Assembly (NCBI GenBank): GCA_958446835.1
Contig: CAUCXT010000014.1
Coordinates: 1 to 64,000, forward strand
From: an uncultured Eubacterium sp.
GTDB taxonomy: Bacteria; Bacillota; Clostridia; Lachnospirales; Lachnospiraceae
DNA length: 64,000 nucleotides
Direction: 5' to 3'
Part shown: positions 33,918 through 42,450 of the stretch, piece after piece
How the letters are laid out: each line of letters opens with the position of its first letter
Position numbering within the stretch: the stretch's first letter is position 1
Notes under the pieces: generated by a model
The model's database searches: none
What the model was told of the DNA's origin: nothing
Seen by the model: the letters and a program-made list of their open reading frames with translations, nothing else
Program-made: the position numbers and the translations under genes

Positions 33918-36226
33918 AAAAAAAGAATTGGATAATAGTAATATTACTTGAGCTTGCATTGCTTGTGGGTGCTGTCTGCATGACGGCATTTCCTGCAATC
34001 AACAGGACATATACTGCTGATGAGCTTACACAGATATGCGGTGAAGTTCATGACGATGGTCTGTATGTTGACCAGAATATTCACTGGGCGGATAATTTTG
34101 CGCTGACGCCGGCGCTCAAGCTAAACTACGGCAGCTACAAGATAACTGTCAAATATAATACAGACGGATACAATAATCTTCTTATGCTGTCATATCCGAA
34201 TGTGATGAACTCAATTGAACCGATGAACGGACAGCTCTACTCTAATTCGTGCAGGCTTTCGGTCGACAGAAATGAGGTATCGATGGAGGCGTATGTAAAG
34301 TCGGGAAGGGAAGATTACCTTGCCAGTGTCTATTTTATGGGAGAAGGATACCTCACCGTTGAGAGTATCACCGTCCAGAAAACGGCGGGCGGAGTGTTGA
34401 GAGCGGGTCTGACCGTTATTTTACTCAGTGTAATTGTAAATCTGCTGATTGTTTTTTGGGACAAGCGCAAGCAGAACAAGATAAAGCAGGAAAGTATCCA
34501 GACGTTTTTTATGCTCAGCGGAATAATAATATTTACATCCATTCCACTGATGTTTGATTATATTTTGCAGGGACATGACCTGATTTTCCATCTTCTGAGG
34601 ATTGAGGGAATTAAGGAGGGGCTGCGCTCAGGGGATTTCCCGATTAAGATACAGTCTAACTGGCTTAGCGGTAACGGATATGCAACGTCGGTGTTCTATG
34701 GGGACATATTCCTCTATATACCGGCACTTCTGCGTCTGTGTGGCTTTAACATAACAGAAAGCTATAATATTTATATATTCCTAAACAATGTGGCTACATG
34801 TCTGATTTCGTATTACTGCTTTAAAATCATGTCGGGAAAGAGAAATGTTGCAGTCATAGGTTCAGCGCTGTACACGGCTTCCATGTACAGAATAATAGAT
34901 ATATATATAAGGTCTTCCGTTGGAGAGTATTCGGCGATAACATTTCTTCCGCTTATCGCGTGCGGATTGTGGAAGATATTCACAGAGGACACAGACAGCG
35001 AAAATTATTCTAAGAATTGGATTATGCCTGTAATTGGCTACAGCGGAATAATCAACACACATATTCTCACATGTGAGATGGCAGGTGCGTTCACAATTTT
35101 ACTCTGCCTTGTGATGATAAAGAAGGTATTCAATAAGAAGACTTTCGCTGTCCTTGTAAAAATTGTCATATATACGGTCATTTTAAACTTGGGATTCCTC
35201 CTGCCATTTCTTCATTATATGAAGCTGGGAGGCTTTATCGTGACCGACGGCTCGCGTTTTACAAGTGGAATACAGCAGTATGGAGCTTTCCTTGGACAGC
35301 TTTTTGAGCCATTTACAACCTATGAGGGACTTTCAGTCAATACCGAGATGGGAATTGCCGATGAGATGCCTTCGACAACAGGTCTTGGACTTGTAGTATG
35401 TGCTGTGGCAATCATATATGTGCTTGTATCCGGATATGTAAAGGATAAAAAGCAGAAGCATACAGGTATAATTGCGCTTGCATTTGCAGCACTTTCACTC
35501 TGGTTTTCATCGAATCTTTTCCCATGGGATAAGTTCCAGGACATGAACTCGCTGTTTGAAAAGCTTATATCCATGATTTCTCTTCCATGGAGATTCTTAA
35601 GTATAGCGACTGTGATGTTGGCTGTGTGCGGTAGCATCGCGCTTATCAATATGGATGAGAAGCGTAAAGAGTACAAGTACTTTGTGGGTGCGATGATTTT
35701 TGCCTGTGTTATACAGAGCTCCGTGCTTATGAGTGATATTATGAATCATTATGAGCCGTACAGAGTGTATGGCGAACAGGCGCTTGATACCACAACAGTA
35801 ATAGGAGCTGAATACCTTCCTTATGGTTCGGTTGTGGAGACATTTATGGCACAGTATGTGCAACCGGGCGACAATATAGAGTATACACAGAACTACAGAC
35901 ATAACAATTATATTGAGTGCAGCATAAAGAATAACGGCAGTGAGGAAAGCAATGTCAAATTCTCAATTGTCTATTATGCAGGTTACACGGCAGTTGATAA
36001 GCAGACCGGGGATAGGCTTGAGGTCTACAATGATGGCGGACAGCTTGCGCTGAAGGTCAGGCCGGGATATTCCGGGGATGTTGTTGTCAAGTTCACAGGC
36101 TTTGTATTGTGGAAAGTATCGGCAATTGTGTCAATGCTTGCCTTTATTATACTTATTATATGTATTACCGGAAAAGAGAAGGTAATATTAAAAGCGTTAG
36201 TGAAGAAAAAAATTAAAAGAGGCTAA
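33914..36226 (+). CDS. large polytopic membrane protein, GT-C/YfhO-like
   Basis: A 770-residue protein with an N-terminal anchor, a beta-rich extracellular stretch (about 35-150), then roughly ten to twelve transmembrane helices and a C-terminal extracellular domain capped by one helix. After the second helix comes DYILQGHDLIFHLLRIEGIK, where the acidic/His cluster sits in the first external loop as in GT-C fold glycosyltransferases that use lipid-linked sugars. It is translationally coupled to the GT4 (ATGA overlap). It could transfer a sugar outside the cell or act in polymer assembly; this is an architectural guess. Confidence 0.75.
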   Translation: MKKKNWIIVILLELALLVGAVCMTAFPAINRTYTADELTQICGEVHDDGLYVDQNIHWADNFALTPALKLNYGSYKITVKYNTDGYNNLLMLSYPNVMNSIEPMNGQLYSNSCRLSVDRNEVSMEAYVKSGREDYLASVYFMGEGYLTVESITVQKTAGGVLRAGLTVILLSVIVNLLIVFWDKRKQNKIKQESIQTFFMLSGIIIFTSIPLMFDYILQGHDLIFHLLRIEGIKEGLRSGDFPIKIQSNWLSGNGYATSVFYGDIFLYIPALLRLCGFNITESYNIYIFLNNVATCLISYYCFKIMSGKRNVAVIGSALYTASMYRIIDIYIRSSVGEYSAITFLPLIACGLWKIFTEDTDSENYSKNWIMPVIGYSGIINTHILTCEMAGAFTILLCLVMIKKVFNKKTFAVLVKIVIYTVILNLGFLLPFLHYMKLGGFIVTDGSRFTSGIQQYGAFLGQLFEPFTTYEGLSVNTEMGIADEMPSTTGLGLVVCAVAIIYVLVSGYVKDKKQKHTGIIALAFAALSLWFSSNLFPWDKFQDMNSLFEKLISMISLPWRFLSIATVMLAVCGSIALINMDEKRKEYKYFVGAMIFACVIQSSVLMSDIMNHYEPYRVYGEQALDTTTVIGAEYLPYGSVVETFMAQYVQPGDNIEYTQNYRHNNYIECSIKNNGSEESNVKFSIVYYAGYTAVDKQTGDRLEVYNDGGQLALKVRPGYSGDVVVKFTGFVLWKVSAIVSMLAFIILIICITGKEKVILKALVKKKIKRG

Positions 36227-36233
36227 TTAGGTT

Positions 36234-37379
36234 ATGGACACGTCACCAAGGAAACGAAAGTCCTCAGGAAAGAAAGATTTTGAGAGAAGGCTTGCAGGAC
36301 TTAATTGTAAAAGAGGAATCATTTTTGCAATATCGGTTTCGATAGTACTTGTAATATATTATTTTCTGGCAAGGAAGGAGCAGGAACTGCCATATTGGTA
36401 TGACGCAATGCTTATAGTGGTATTCACGCTGCAGCTTGCCGGTGCAATATTGCTTATGTATATTTTAAGAAATGCACAAAAGGCGATGGCAGCAGCATAT
36501 AGGGCGTATTTTATAATGACATTCATTGTTTTTATGCCTGTATGTATCGCTGATTATAAAGTAAGTGGCAGCATTATTGCGTACGTGCTTTTGGTGGGAG
36601 CCTCAATATTCATACCGGTACTGTTAAGAAGCGAGCTGCATATCTATACGCTGCTTATGGCAACAGCGACATTTGTATATTGTGTATTTGTCTCACAGGG
36701 AGGCATAAGAGTAGTTATAGAAGCAGCAGTGGTTGGTGGATTGGGTATTGTTGCCGGAAGATATTCGCAGGAGAGATTCAGGAGCTATATCCGTCTTGAA
36801 AATGAAAATAAGACGAAGAACATACTGTCTAATGAGGATTCGCTCACAGGGCTTACCAACAAAAGCGGACTTATAAATACCGCCGGAGTAATGTGGCAGT
36901 TCTGCATACGAAATCATTCTGTTGCGGGCGGAATATTCATAGATATTGATTTTTTTAACAATTATAATGATGCTTTTGGATATTCGCAGGGGGATGAGTG
37001 TCTTAAAGAAATTGCAGACGCGATATCCTCCTGTGCGCGCAGGGATACGGATACGGTTGCAAGAGTTGGAGGAGAGGCATTTTTCGTCATGGTTGAAGGT
37101 GTCGAAAAGGAGAATCTTATTGCACTGGCATTAAAAATCAGAAGTGCGATTGCCGGACTTGAGCTTGAACAGGAGTTTACCGGCGTATCTAAGTATCTGA
37201 CGGTGAGCATAGGCGTTTCGTATACTTATCCGGAGAAGGGCTCAAGCTTTAAGAGCCTATATGACAGTGCCGCTGATGCGATGTACACTGCGAAGGAGAA
37301 CGGACGTAATTGCGTAGTATGTGATGGTAATGTATACGGAAGAATGAAAAATGGCGTTGGAACAGCTATAGGAAATTAA
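36234..37379 (+). CDS. membrane GGDEF-domain protein with altered active site (GGEAF)
   Basis: A 381-residue protein with five or six N-terminal membrane helices (about 25-180) and a C-terminal GGDEF domain (about 195-370): LTGLTNKSGLI, FIDIDFFNNYNDAFGYSQGD, then RDTDTVARVGGEAFF. The A-site reads GGEAF, so the fourth, metal-coordinating acidic residue is alanine and cyclic-di-GMP synthesis is doubtful. The inhibitory I-site RxxD (RDTD, five residues before GGEAF) is kept, so it may bind c-di-GMP as a sensor. It starts 7 bp after the polysaccharide gene, suggesting control of that pathway (inference). Confidence 0.87.
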   Translation: MDTSPRKRKSSGKKDFERRLAGLNCKRGIIFAISVSIVLVIYYFLARKEQELPYWYDAMLIVVFTLQLAGAILLMYILRNAQKAMAAAYRAYFIMTFIVFMPVCIADYKVSGSIIAYVLLVGASIFIPVLLRSELHIYTLLMATATFVYCVFVSQGGIRVVIEAAVVGGLGIVAGRYSQERFRSYIRLENENKTKNILSNEDSLTGLTNKSGLINTAGVMWQFCIRNHSVAGGIFIDIDFFNNYNDAFGYSQGDECLKEIADAISSCARRDTDTVARVGGEAFFVMVEGVEKENLIALALKIRSAIAGLELEQEFTGVSKYLTVSIGVSYTYPEKGSSFKSLYDSAADAMYTAKENGRNCVVCDGNVYGRMKNGVGTAIGN

Positions 37380-37394
37380 ACAGGTGGTATTGTA

Positions 37395-38078
37395 ATGCAG
37401 CATGAATTTTTACAGAATATTAATATTGTCTCAACAGTCTTAAGACTGCTGCTTGCACTTGTGTGCGGAGGTCTTTTAGGCTTGGAAAGAGGCAAGAAAA
37501 AACGCCCGGCGGGCTTTAGGACACATATGCTTGTATGTGTCGGCTCAGCGCTTGCCATGATAACCAATCAGTATATGGCTGAGCATTATACAGGAATAGA
37601 TGCCTCACGAATGGCTTCACAGGTCATAAGCGGTATAGGCTTTTTGGGTGCCGGAACAATTATGGTTACGGGGCTTCAGAAGATAAGAGGACTCACAACA
37701 GCAGCCGGGCTGTGGGTTGTGGCGTGTATTGGACTTGCGTTTGGAACAGGCTTTTACTCAGGCGGAATAATAGCGACTGTGCTGTGTTATGTGATTAACA
37801 CAGTACTGCATCGTTTTGAGACGAGGATGGAGACTAATGCGAGAGTTATAGGACTATATGTGGAGCTTGCGGATGTCTCTTATGTCGGAAAGCTTCTTGA
37901 GAAATTAAGACAGCTTGATATAAATGTGTCCGAGTTCGAAACCGGCAAGGCGCGCATGTCGGATAACCATGTCGGTGTGCTGCTTGTGGTCAAACTGGTA
38001 CATTTTGTGCAGCACTCCGAGGTCATTGAGCAGCTTGAGATGGTTGAGGGAGTGAGCTTCGTGGAGGAGGTCAACTGA
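37395..38078 (+). CDS. MgtC/SapB family membrane protein
   Basis: A 227-residue protein. The first about 145 residues form four or five membrane helices with family landmarks LLLALVCGGLLGLERG, GFRTHMLVCVGSA, QVISGIGFLGAGTIMV, then GLTTAAGLWVVACIGLA. The C-terminal about 75 residues are an ACT-like cytoplasmic domain. Family members are linked to Mg2+ homeostasis or virulence, but in Firmicutes the role is unclear. It follows the GGDEF gene by 15 bp and ends at the hairpin at 38118. Confidence 0.9.
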   Translation: MQHEFLQNINIVSTVLRLLLALVCGGLLGLERGKKKRPAGFRTHMLVCVGSALAMITNQYMAEHYTGIDASRMASQVISGIGFLGAGTIMVTGLQKIRGLTTAAGLWVVACIGLAFGTGFYSGGIIATVLCYVINTVLHRFETRMETNARVIGLYVELADVSYVGKLLEKLRQLDINVSEFETGKARMSDNHVGVLLVVKLVHFVQHSEVIEQLEMVEGVSFVEEVN

Positions 38079-38117
38079 GAATTTTTAATATATGAATGTA
38101 TAACGAATTTTGTACAG

Positions 38118-38161
38118 CCCCTTGGTATATATTTTAATAGGAATATATACCGGGGGTTTTT
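38118..38161 (+). terminator. terminator whose 3' arm doubles as the next gene's ribosome site
   Basis: CCCC plus GGTATATATT (38118-38133) pair with AATATATACC plus GGGG (38142-38155), followed by TTTTTT. The GGGGG of the 3' arm lies 7 nt before the ATG at 38163, so folding would both end the upstream transcript and hide the Shine-Dalgarno sequence of the deacetylase gene. Confidence 0.75.
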
Positions 38162-38162
38162 T

Positions 38163-39005
38163 ATGTTTATAAACAAAAAAATAAATCTCAAGGACTTAAA
38201 GACGCAAGCAGGAGGCGCATTAAAAAGGGTGCGTCCGGCTGTCAGGAGAAATAAGAAAACTGTTGTGGCAGGGCTTATGCTTGTGCTGCTTGCAGGTATC
38301 GCGTATGCAGGACCAAGGGCTGTTGTGGCGGCGTCACAGAAGGCGATGGCGGCTTCTAGGGAGCTGCCTATATACTGTGTTGACAGGAAAGACAAGGTGG
38401 TGGCGCTTACATTTGATGCCGCCTGGGGGAATGAGGACACGCAGCAGATACTTGACATTCTGGAAAAGCATAATGTGAAGGTGACTTTCTTTGCCACAGG
38501 CGGCTGGGTTGAGACTTACCCGGATGATGTTAAGAAGATTATAGAAGCCGGGCACGCATTTGGCAATCACAGCGAGAACCATAAGTTTATGACAAAACTG
38601 TCCGATGAACAGAAAAAGCAGGAGCTTATGAAGGTTCATGACAAGGTTAAGGCACTTACAGGCTATGAGATGTGCCTGTTCCGCCCTCCTTATGGTGATT
38701 ACAATGACGCGGTAGTGAGGACTGCGGAAAGCCTTGGATACTATACGATACAGTGGAGCGTGGATAGTCTTGACTGGAAGGATTATGGTGTTGATTCAAT
38801 CATAAAGACTGTCACTCAACACAAGAATCTGGACAGCGGTGCGATAATACTCATGCACAATGGTGCTAAGTATACTGCGGACGCATTGGATAGCGTTATA
38901 ACGAACCTGAAGGAGCAGGGCTACAGCTTTGTCACGGTTGCACAGCTTATACATACAGGCAAGTATCATATAGACCATACAGGGAAGCAGATTGCGGACG
39001 AATAA
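38163..39005 (+). CDS. polysaccharide deacetylase, PdaB-like (NodB homology)
   Basis: A 280-residue, membrane-anchored carbohydrate esterase family 4 enzyme. A basic N-terminus precedes one helix (about 33-53); the NodB domain is outside. Catalytic and metal residues: D85 in TFDAAWGNEDT, the H-x3-H pair H136/H140 in HSENH, and FRPPYGDYN. The TFDAAWG form of motif 1 and the short length match PdaB-type deacetylases, several of which act in sporulation. Its only ribosome site is the GGGGG within the preceding hairpin, so it may be read from a separate, possibly developmental, promoter (not identified). Confidence 0.92.
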   Translation: MFINKKINLKDLKTQAGGALKRVRPAVRRNKKTVVAGLMLVLLAGIAYAGPRAVVAASQKAMAASRELPIYCVDRKDKVVALTFDAAWGNEDTQQILDILEKHNVKVTFFATGGWVETYPDDVKKIIEAGHAFGNHSENHKFMTKLSDEQKKQELMKVHDKVKALTGYEMCLFRPPYGDYNDAVVRTAESLGYYTIQWSVDSLDWKDYGVDSIIKTVTQHKNLDSGAIILMHNGAKYTADALDSVITNLKEQGYSFVTVAQLIHTGKYHIDHTGKQIADE

Positions 39006-39028
39006 CCGGAGTGCGGGACAGGGGGGGT

Positions 39029-39091
39029 GGGACAGGGGTCAGGTACGTGTCCCAACGCCACTGTCTGGGACATGTACCAGACCCCTGTCCC
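39029..39091. repeat. REP-like hairpin 2
   Basis: A 26-bp stem with two mismatches between GGGACAGGGGTCAGGTACGT... (39029-39054) and ...TGTACCAGACCCCTGTCCC (39066-39091), loop ACGCCACTGTC, in the gap after the deacetylase gene. A partial extra GGGACAGGGG lies just upstream at about 39015. Confidence 0.85.
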
Positions 39092-39182
39092 AACGGCTTG
39101 TATTTTATTGTGGGATAACATATAATAGATGTAGATAGGATATGTCGGGAATTTCAGCAGAATGGAAAGGGGAGTATTATAA

Positions 39183-40763
39183 ATGGGCATATATTTTAAT
39201 CCGGGTAACAGAAGCTTTGTGCAAGCCAGAAACAGTATGATTTATGTGGACAAGACGAAATTACTGGAATTTCTCAATAAGAGATTATATACGGAGGACA
39301 AGTGTATAGCGCTGAGCCATGCAAGGCGTTTCGGAAAATCACATGCTGCCGGAATGATTGATGCTTATTATAGCCGTGGATGTGATTCTACCGAGCTTTT
39401 TGAGGATACGAAGCTTGCTGCTGATACAGATTATAAGAAGCACATGAACAAGTACAATGTGATACATCTGGATGTGGCTTCGTTTTGGGATTCATACAAG
39501 GACAATATTGTTGAGAAGATTGTGGAGTATGTGTATAAAGATTTTAGGGTTGCCTTTGGGGATGAACTCAATTATGATGACAGCTTTGGATATAATCTGA
39601 TGCAGATATATCAAAAAACAGGAATACCATTTGTAATTATCATAGATGAATGGGACTGTATAATAAGAAATTGTGATGACGAGGAACTTGTCCATAAATA
39701 TTTGCAGTTTTTACACTCATTATTTAAGTCGGAGGAGGCAAAATCATTTTTGGCGTTGGCTTACATTACGGGAATACTGCCGATAAAGAAGATAAAGGAC
39801 GAGTCTGCGCTTAACAATTTCAGGGAATATACAATGCTTAGGTCAAAACCTATTACAGAGTTCTATGGGTTTACGGAAGATGAGGTTAAAGACCTTTGCA
39901 GACGGTATGATATGGATTTTGAAGCAACGAAAGCATGGTATAATGGATACCTGATAGACGGTATGCATATGTATAATCCTAATTCTGTGTCAATGGCTAT
40001 GAATAACCATGACTTTGACTCATATTGGAAAAATACATCGTCCTTTGCTTCAATAAATACATTTATCACGATGAACTATGATGGGCTTAAGGATGACGTG
40101 ATGGCAATGCTGTCCGGGGAAAAGGTGTATGTTAATACCGACACCTTCCAGAATGACCTTTCCACTGTCTCATCAAAGGACGAGGCTATCACCGCGTTGA
40201 TTCACCTTGGATATTTAGGATATGACAGGGAAGAGTATAGTGCGTATATACCTAATTATGAGGTGAAAAAAGCCTATCAGGCGGCATTATGTACCGGAAG
40301 CTGGAGCGAAATCGCAAAATCAGTCGGAAAATGTGATGAGCTGTTAAGAGCCACGATAAAGGGCGATGAGGAGAAGGTTGCGGAGCTTGTTGAACTTGCA
40401 CATGACACCTATACGTCAGTGTTAAAGTATAATGATGAGAACTCACTTAGCTGTGTTCTCACGATGGCATATTTCACCGCACCGGCATTTTACAATATTA
40501 TTCGGGAAATGCCGGCGGGCAAAGGCTTTGCCGATTTTGTATTTATTCCGAGAGCCAATGCCGGAAGCAGACCTGCAATGGTGGTGGAATTAAAGTACAA
40601 TAAGTCGGCGGACACCGCGATAAACCAGATTAAGGAAAACAGATACCATGGAGCACTGTCAGGCTACAGTGACAGAATACTCTTAGTAGGAATCAATTAT
40701 GATGCGGACGGGAAGGACGCGAAAAAGCACACATGTGTGATTGAGGAATTCACTTCAAGGTAA
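39183..40763 (+). CDS. AAA-ATPase-like protein with C-terminal PD-(D/E)XK nuclease domain
   Basis: A 526-residue protein of the family with an N-terminal AAA-ATPase-like domain and a C-terminal PDDEXK_9-type nuclease domain, common in multiple copies in gut anaerobes. The opening GIYFNPGNRSF is typical. The P-loop region reads SHARRFGKSHAAG, where relatives usually have RPRRFGKS, and IIIDEWD is the Walker B region. The nuclease core reads GFADFVFIP ... PAMVVELKYNKSAD, giving D and ExK, with the later Gln in INQIKENRY. GGAAAGGGG precedes the ATG. Function is unproven; defence or mobile-element roles have been suggested for the family. Confidence 0.88.
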   Translation: MGIYFNPGNRSFVQARNSMIYVDKTKLLEFLNKRLYTEDKCIALSHARRFGKSHAAGMIDAYYSRGCDSTELFEDTKLAADTDYKKHMNKYNVIHLDVASFWDSYKDNIVEKIVEYVYKDFRVAFGDELNYDDSFGYNLMQIYQKTGIPFVIIIDEWDCIIRNCDDEELVHKYLQFLHSLFKSEEAKSFLALAYITGILPIKKIKDESALNNFREYTMLRSKPITEFYGFTEDEVKDLCRRYDMDFEATKAWYNGYLIDGMHMYNPNSVSMAMNNHDFDSYWKNTSSFASINTFITMNYDGLKDDVMAMLSGEKVYVNTDTFQNDLSTVSSKDEAITALIHLGYLGYDREEYSAYIPNYEVKKAYQAALCTGSWSEIAKSVGKCDELLRATIKGDEEKVAELVELAHDTYTSVLKYNDENSLSCVLTMAYFTAPAFYNIIREMPAGKGFADFVFIPRANAGSRPAMVVELKYNKSADTAINQIKENRYHGALSGYSDRILLVGINYDADGKDAKKHTCVIEEFTSR

Positions 40764-40874
40764 TATTTCAATTGCGTTTACATCAAGAATTCGACATTAG
40801 AGTGGTAAGATGTAAAAGAGTTTGCAAATGGTGGAGATGTATTAGAAAAAATAGAAATATTAACGGAGAATTAA
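40764..40874 (+). pseudogene. probable toxin C-terminal tail remnant 1
   Basis: This open stretch reads YFNCVYIKNSTLEW, an in-frame TAA (40806-40808), then DVKEFANGGDVLEKIEILTE and N before TAA at 40872-40874. The stop lies 2 nt before the immunity-like gene at 40877, the arrangement expected for the end of a polymorphic toxin next to its immunity gene. There is no start codon or ribosome site. The identity is inferred from position and coding-like composition only. Confidence 0.4.
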
Positions 40875-40876
40875 GT

Positions 40877-41128
40877 GTGGATAAAAACGAATTAATTTCT
40901 AGTATACTATCATTTAAAGATAAAATAGGCATGCGGAAAATAGTATTAAATCAAATTACGGATGCAGATTTTGTTATAGGATATGGTTTTGATAATAATG
41001 AAAAATTATGGAAGGTTTATCAAAATAATGAAAGAGGAATGAAGGCAGAATGGAAGTTCGAGAATGAGGAAGAGGCATTAGAGAAATTATATAAAAAAGT
41101 AAAATTTCAGTCCAAAATAATAAATTAA
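40877..41128 (+). CDS. small immunity-type protein, family uncertain
   Basis: An 83-residue acidic/basic-mixed soluble protein. It starts at GTG 40877 because CGGAGAA (40864-40870) sits 6 nt upstream; a longer frame back to 40772 lacks a site and has an unlikely Arg/Cys/Trp-rich start. LWKVYQNNERGMKAEWKF followed by an EEALEKLYKKV helix resembles small immunity proteins of polymorphic toxin systems. It is the first of a run of seven to eight such genes in AT-rich DNA. No full toxin gene is in the window. Confidence 0.6.
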   Translation: MDKNELISSILSFKDKIGMRKIVLNQITDADFVIGYGFDNNEKLWKVYQNNERGMKAEWKFENEEEALEKLYKKVKFQSKIIN

Positions 41129-41132
41129 ATAA

Positions 41133-41300
41133 GGTCTTTTCAAAATCCATTTATCAAATAAAAATATAGTATCAGCGGTGTTTTTGACTCTAAAAGTCAC
41201 GAACACCGCTGAATTAGATTCATTAGGCAGAGCAATGGGAATTGAAGCTGCTATCATGCCGGGCTTGAATATATATCAAACAATATTGAACAGAAAGTAG
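41133..41300 (+). pseudogene. probable toxin C-terminal tail remnant 2
   Basis: The open frame ends TAELDSLGRAMGIEAAIMPG LNIYQTILNRK and stops at 41298-41300, within 10 nt of the start of the SUKH immunity gene. Only the last about 30 codons look coding; the upstream part overlaps a perfect hairpin (41172-41212). No ribosome site is present. It is interpreted as the leftover 3' end of a toxin gene. Confidence 0.35.
41172..41212. repeat. perfect 11-bp inverted repeat hairpin within the immunity array
   Basis: TCAGCGGTGTT (41172-41182) and AACACCGCTGA (41202-41212), with an inner GACT/AGTC pairing. No T-run follows. It lies at the boundary between one immunity cassette and the next, so it could be a terminator relic or a recombination junction. 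Confidence 0.6.
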
Positions 41301-41308
41301 GTATGTTT

Positions 41309-41821
41309 ATGAATTATGATATAAATGAATTTTTGCCTATTCGACAAGGAGTGTGCAAAAAAAACGCATGGGAAGAAATAGAGAAAAAAATAGGAATTAT
41401 TTTCCCGGAGGATTATAAAATGTTTATTGATTTTCATGGAGAAGGAGGGATTAATGAGTTTTTGTGGATATTATCCCCATTTTCCGAAAATGAAAATTTT
41501 AATTCTATAGAGAAGTTCAATGTTATGAAAGATGCGTATATAAGTATGCAGAGTGAATTCCCGGAACAGTTTTCTTTTAATTTTTATAACGGTAAAACAG
41601 GTTTGTTTCCCTGGGGTATTACAGATAATGGAGATGAATTGTTTTGGAATTATAAAGGAGATAGCGTAGAAATAGTAGTATATGAGTCAAGATATGCAAA
41701 TAATATGAGTTATATAATGAGTATGGAAGAATTTTTATGCGGGCTATTAAGTAGAAAGATAGTATGTCCTATTTTTCCCGATGATTTCATCTTAGAGGAA
41801 AATTATTATGAAACAATATAA
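41309..41821 (+). CDS. SMI1/KNR4 (SUKH) family immunity protein
   Basis: About 170 residues; the ATG at 41309 is preferred to the one at 41303 by spacing from AAAGTAGG. SUKH features: an N-terminal helix with WEEIEKKIGIIFPEDYKMFI, a glycine turn (FHGEGGIN), then the central strand and loop region GLFPWGITDNGDELFWNYKG, and a final helix SMEEFLCGLL. SUKH proteins neutralise many nuclease and other toxins of polymorphic and contact-dependent systems. Here the cognate toxin is reduced at best to the tail fragment immediately upstream. Confidence 0.85.
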   Translation: MNYDINEFLPIRQGVCKKNAWEEIEKKIGIIFPEDYKMFIDFHGEGGINEFLWILSPFSENENFNSIEKFNVMKDAYISMQSEFPEQFSFNFYNGKTGLFPWGITDNGDELFWNYKGDSVEIVVYESRYANNMSYIMSMEEFLCGLLSRKIVCPIFPDDFILEENYYETI

Positions 41822-41863
41822 TTTTAATTATGTGAGCGTAATAAAGGAAAGAGGTAATAATAA

Positions 41864-42277
41864 ATGTACAGTTTTGTAAAATCCCAAAGTGAAAATACAC
41901 ATATTTTGAGCCAGGACATAATTGAAATTGAGAGTAAATATAATATCAAATTTCCGGAAGTACTTAGAGAGTATTACTTAAAACATAATGGTGATAAGAT
42001 TAGATTATGTATTTTCAAGGTTGATGACGAAGAATTTGGTGTGGCAGAAATTGTTGAATTAAAATATGGAAATTGCAGTTTTGAAAAATTGGTTGAGAAT
42101 GACAGAGAAGATGGATTTATAGATGAACATTTGTATCCGTTAGCACGCAATGAAGGCGGCGATTATTTTTATTGGGACATAACAGATGAAAATGTATATA
42201 TGTTATATTGTGATGATATAGAAAATCCTGTTTGGATATGCGCTTCAGTTAAAGAATTTTTTGATTTACTCGAATAA
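41864..42277 (+). CDS. second SMI1/KNR4 (SUKH) family immunity protein
   Basis: A 137-residue SUKH-fold protein: IIEIESKYNIKFPEVLREYY at the N-terminus, then LYPLARNEGGDYFYWDITDE and a C-terminal SVKEFFDLL helix. AAAGAGG precedes the ATG. It is related in fold but not close in sequence to the neighbour at 41309, so it probably protects against a different toxin rather than arising by local duplication. The intervening 42 bp contain no toxin tail. Confidence 0.85.
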   Translation: MYSFVKSQSENTHILSQDIIEIESKYNIKFPEVLREYYLKHNGDKIRLCIFKVDDEEFGVAEIVELKYGNCSFEKLVENDREDGFIDEHLYPLARNEGGDYFYWDITDENVYMLYCDDIENPVWICASVKEFFDLLE

Positions 42278-42415
42278 GATTGCGGAGAAAAGAGCCCATA
42301 CAGCCGCAATAGGAGATATCTTGACGCAGAAGCATTAAAAGTGCTTAATTCATTGGCTTTAGTCGATGTGTTAAATTATAGTACAGAAGAATGGTATATA
42401 GAGATATTGATATGA
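42278..42415 (+). pseudogene. possible coding remnant 3 between immunity genes
   Basis: An open stretch after the SUKH stop, without start codon or ribosome site, ending AEALKVLNSLALVDVLNYST EEWYIEILI at the TGA at 42413-42415. A second frame over the first half also looks coding-like (AEKRAHTAAIGDILTQKH), suggesting a frameshifted relic. It is the least certain of the remnants. Confidence 0.25.
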
Positions 42416-42450
42416 ATGACCATGAAAGTCCAAAAGATAAGGAGTGCAAT

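Noticed and set aside
39029..39091. CRISPR array seeded by the GGGACAGGGGTC repeats
   Set aside because: Only three dispersed copies tens of kb apart, each a single hairpin, with no spacers or cas genes.
41864..42277. Tandem duplication of the two SUKH genes
   Set aside because: They share only the fold-level pattern; sequence similarity is too low for a local duplication.
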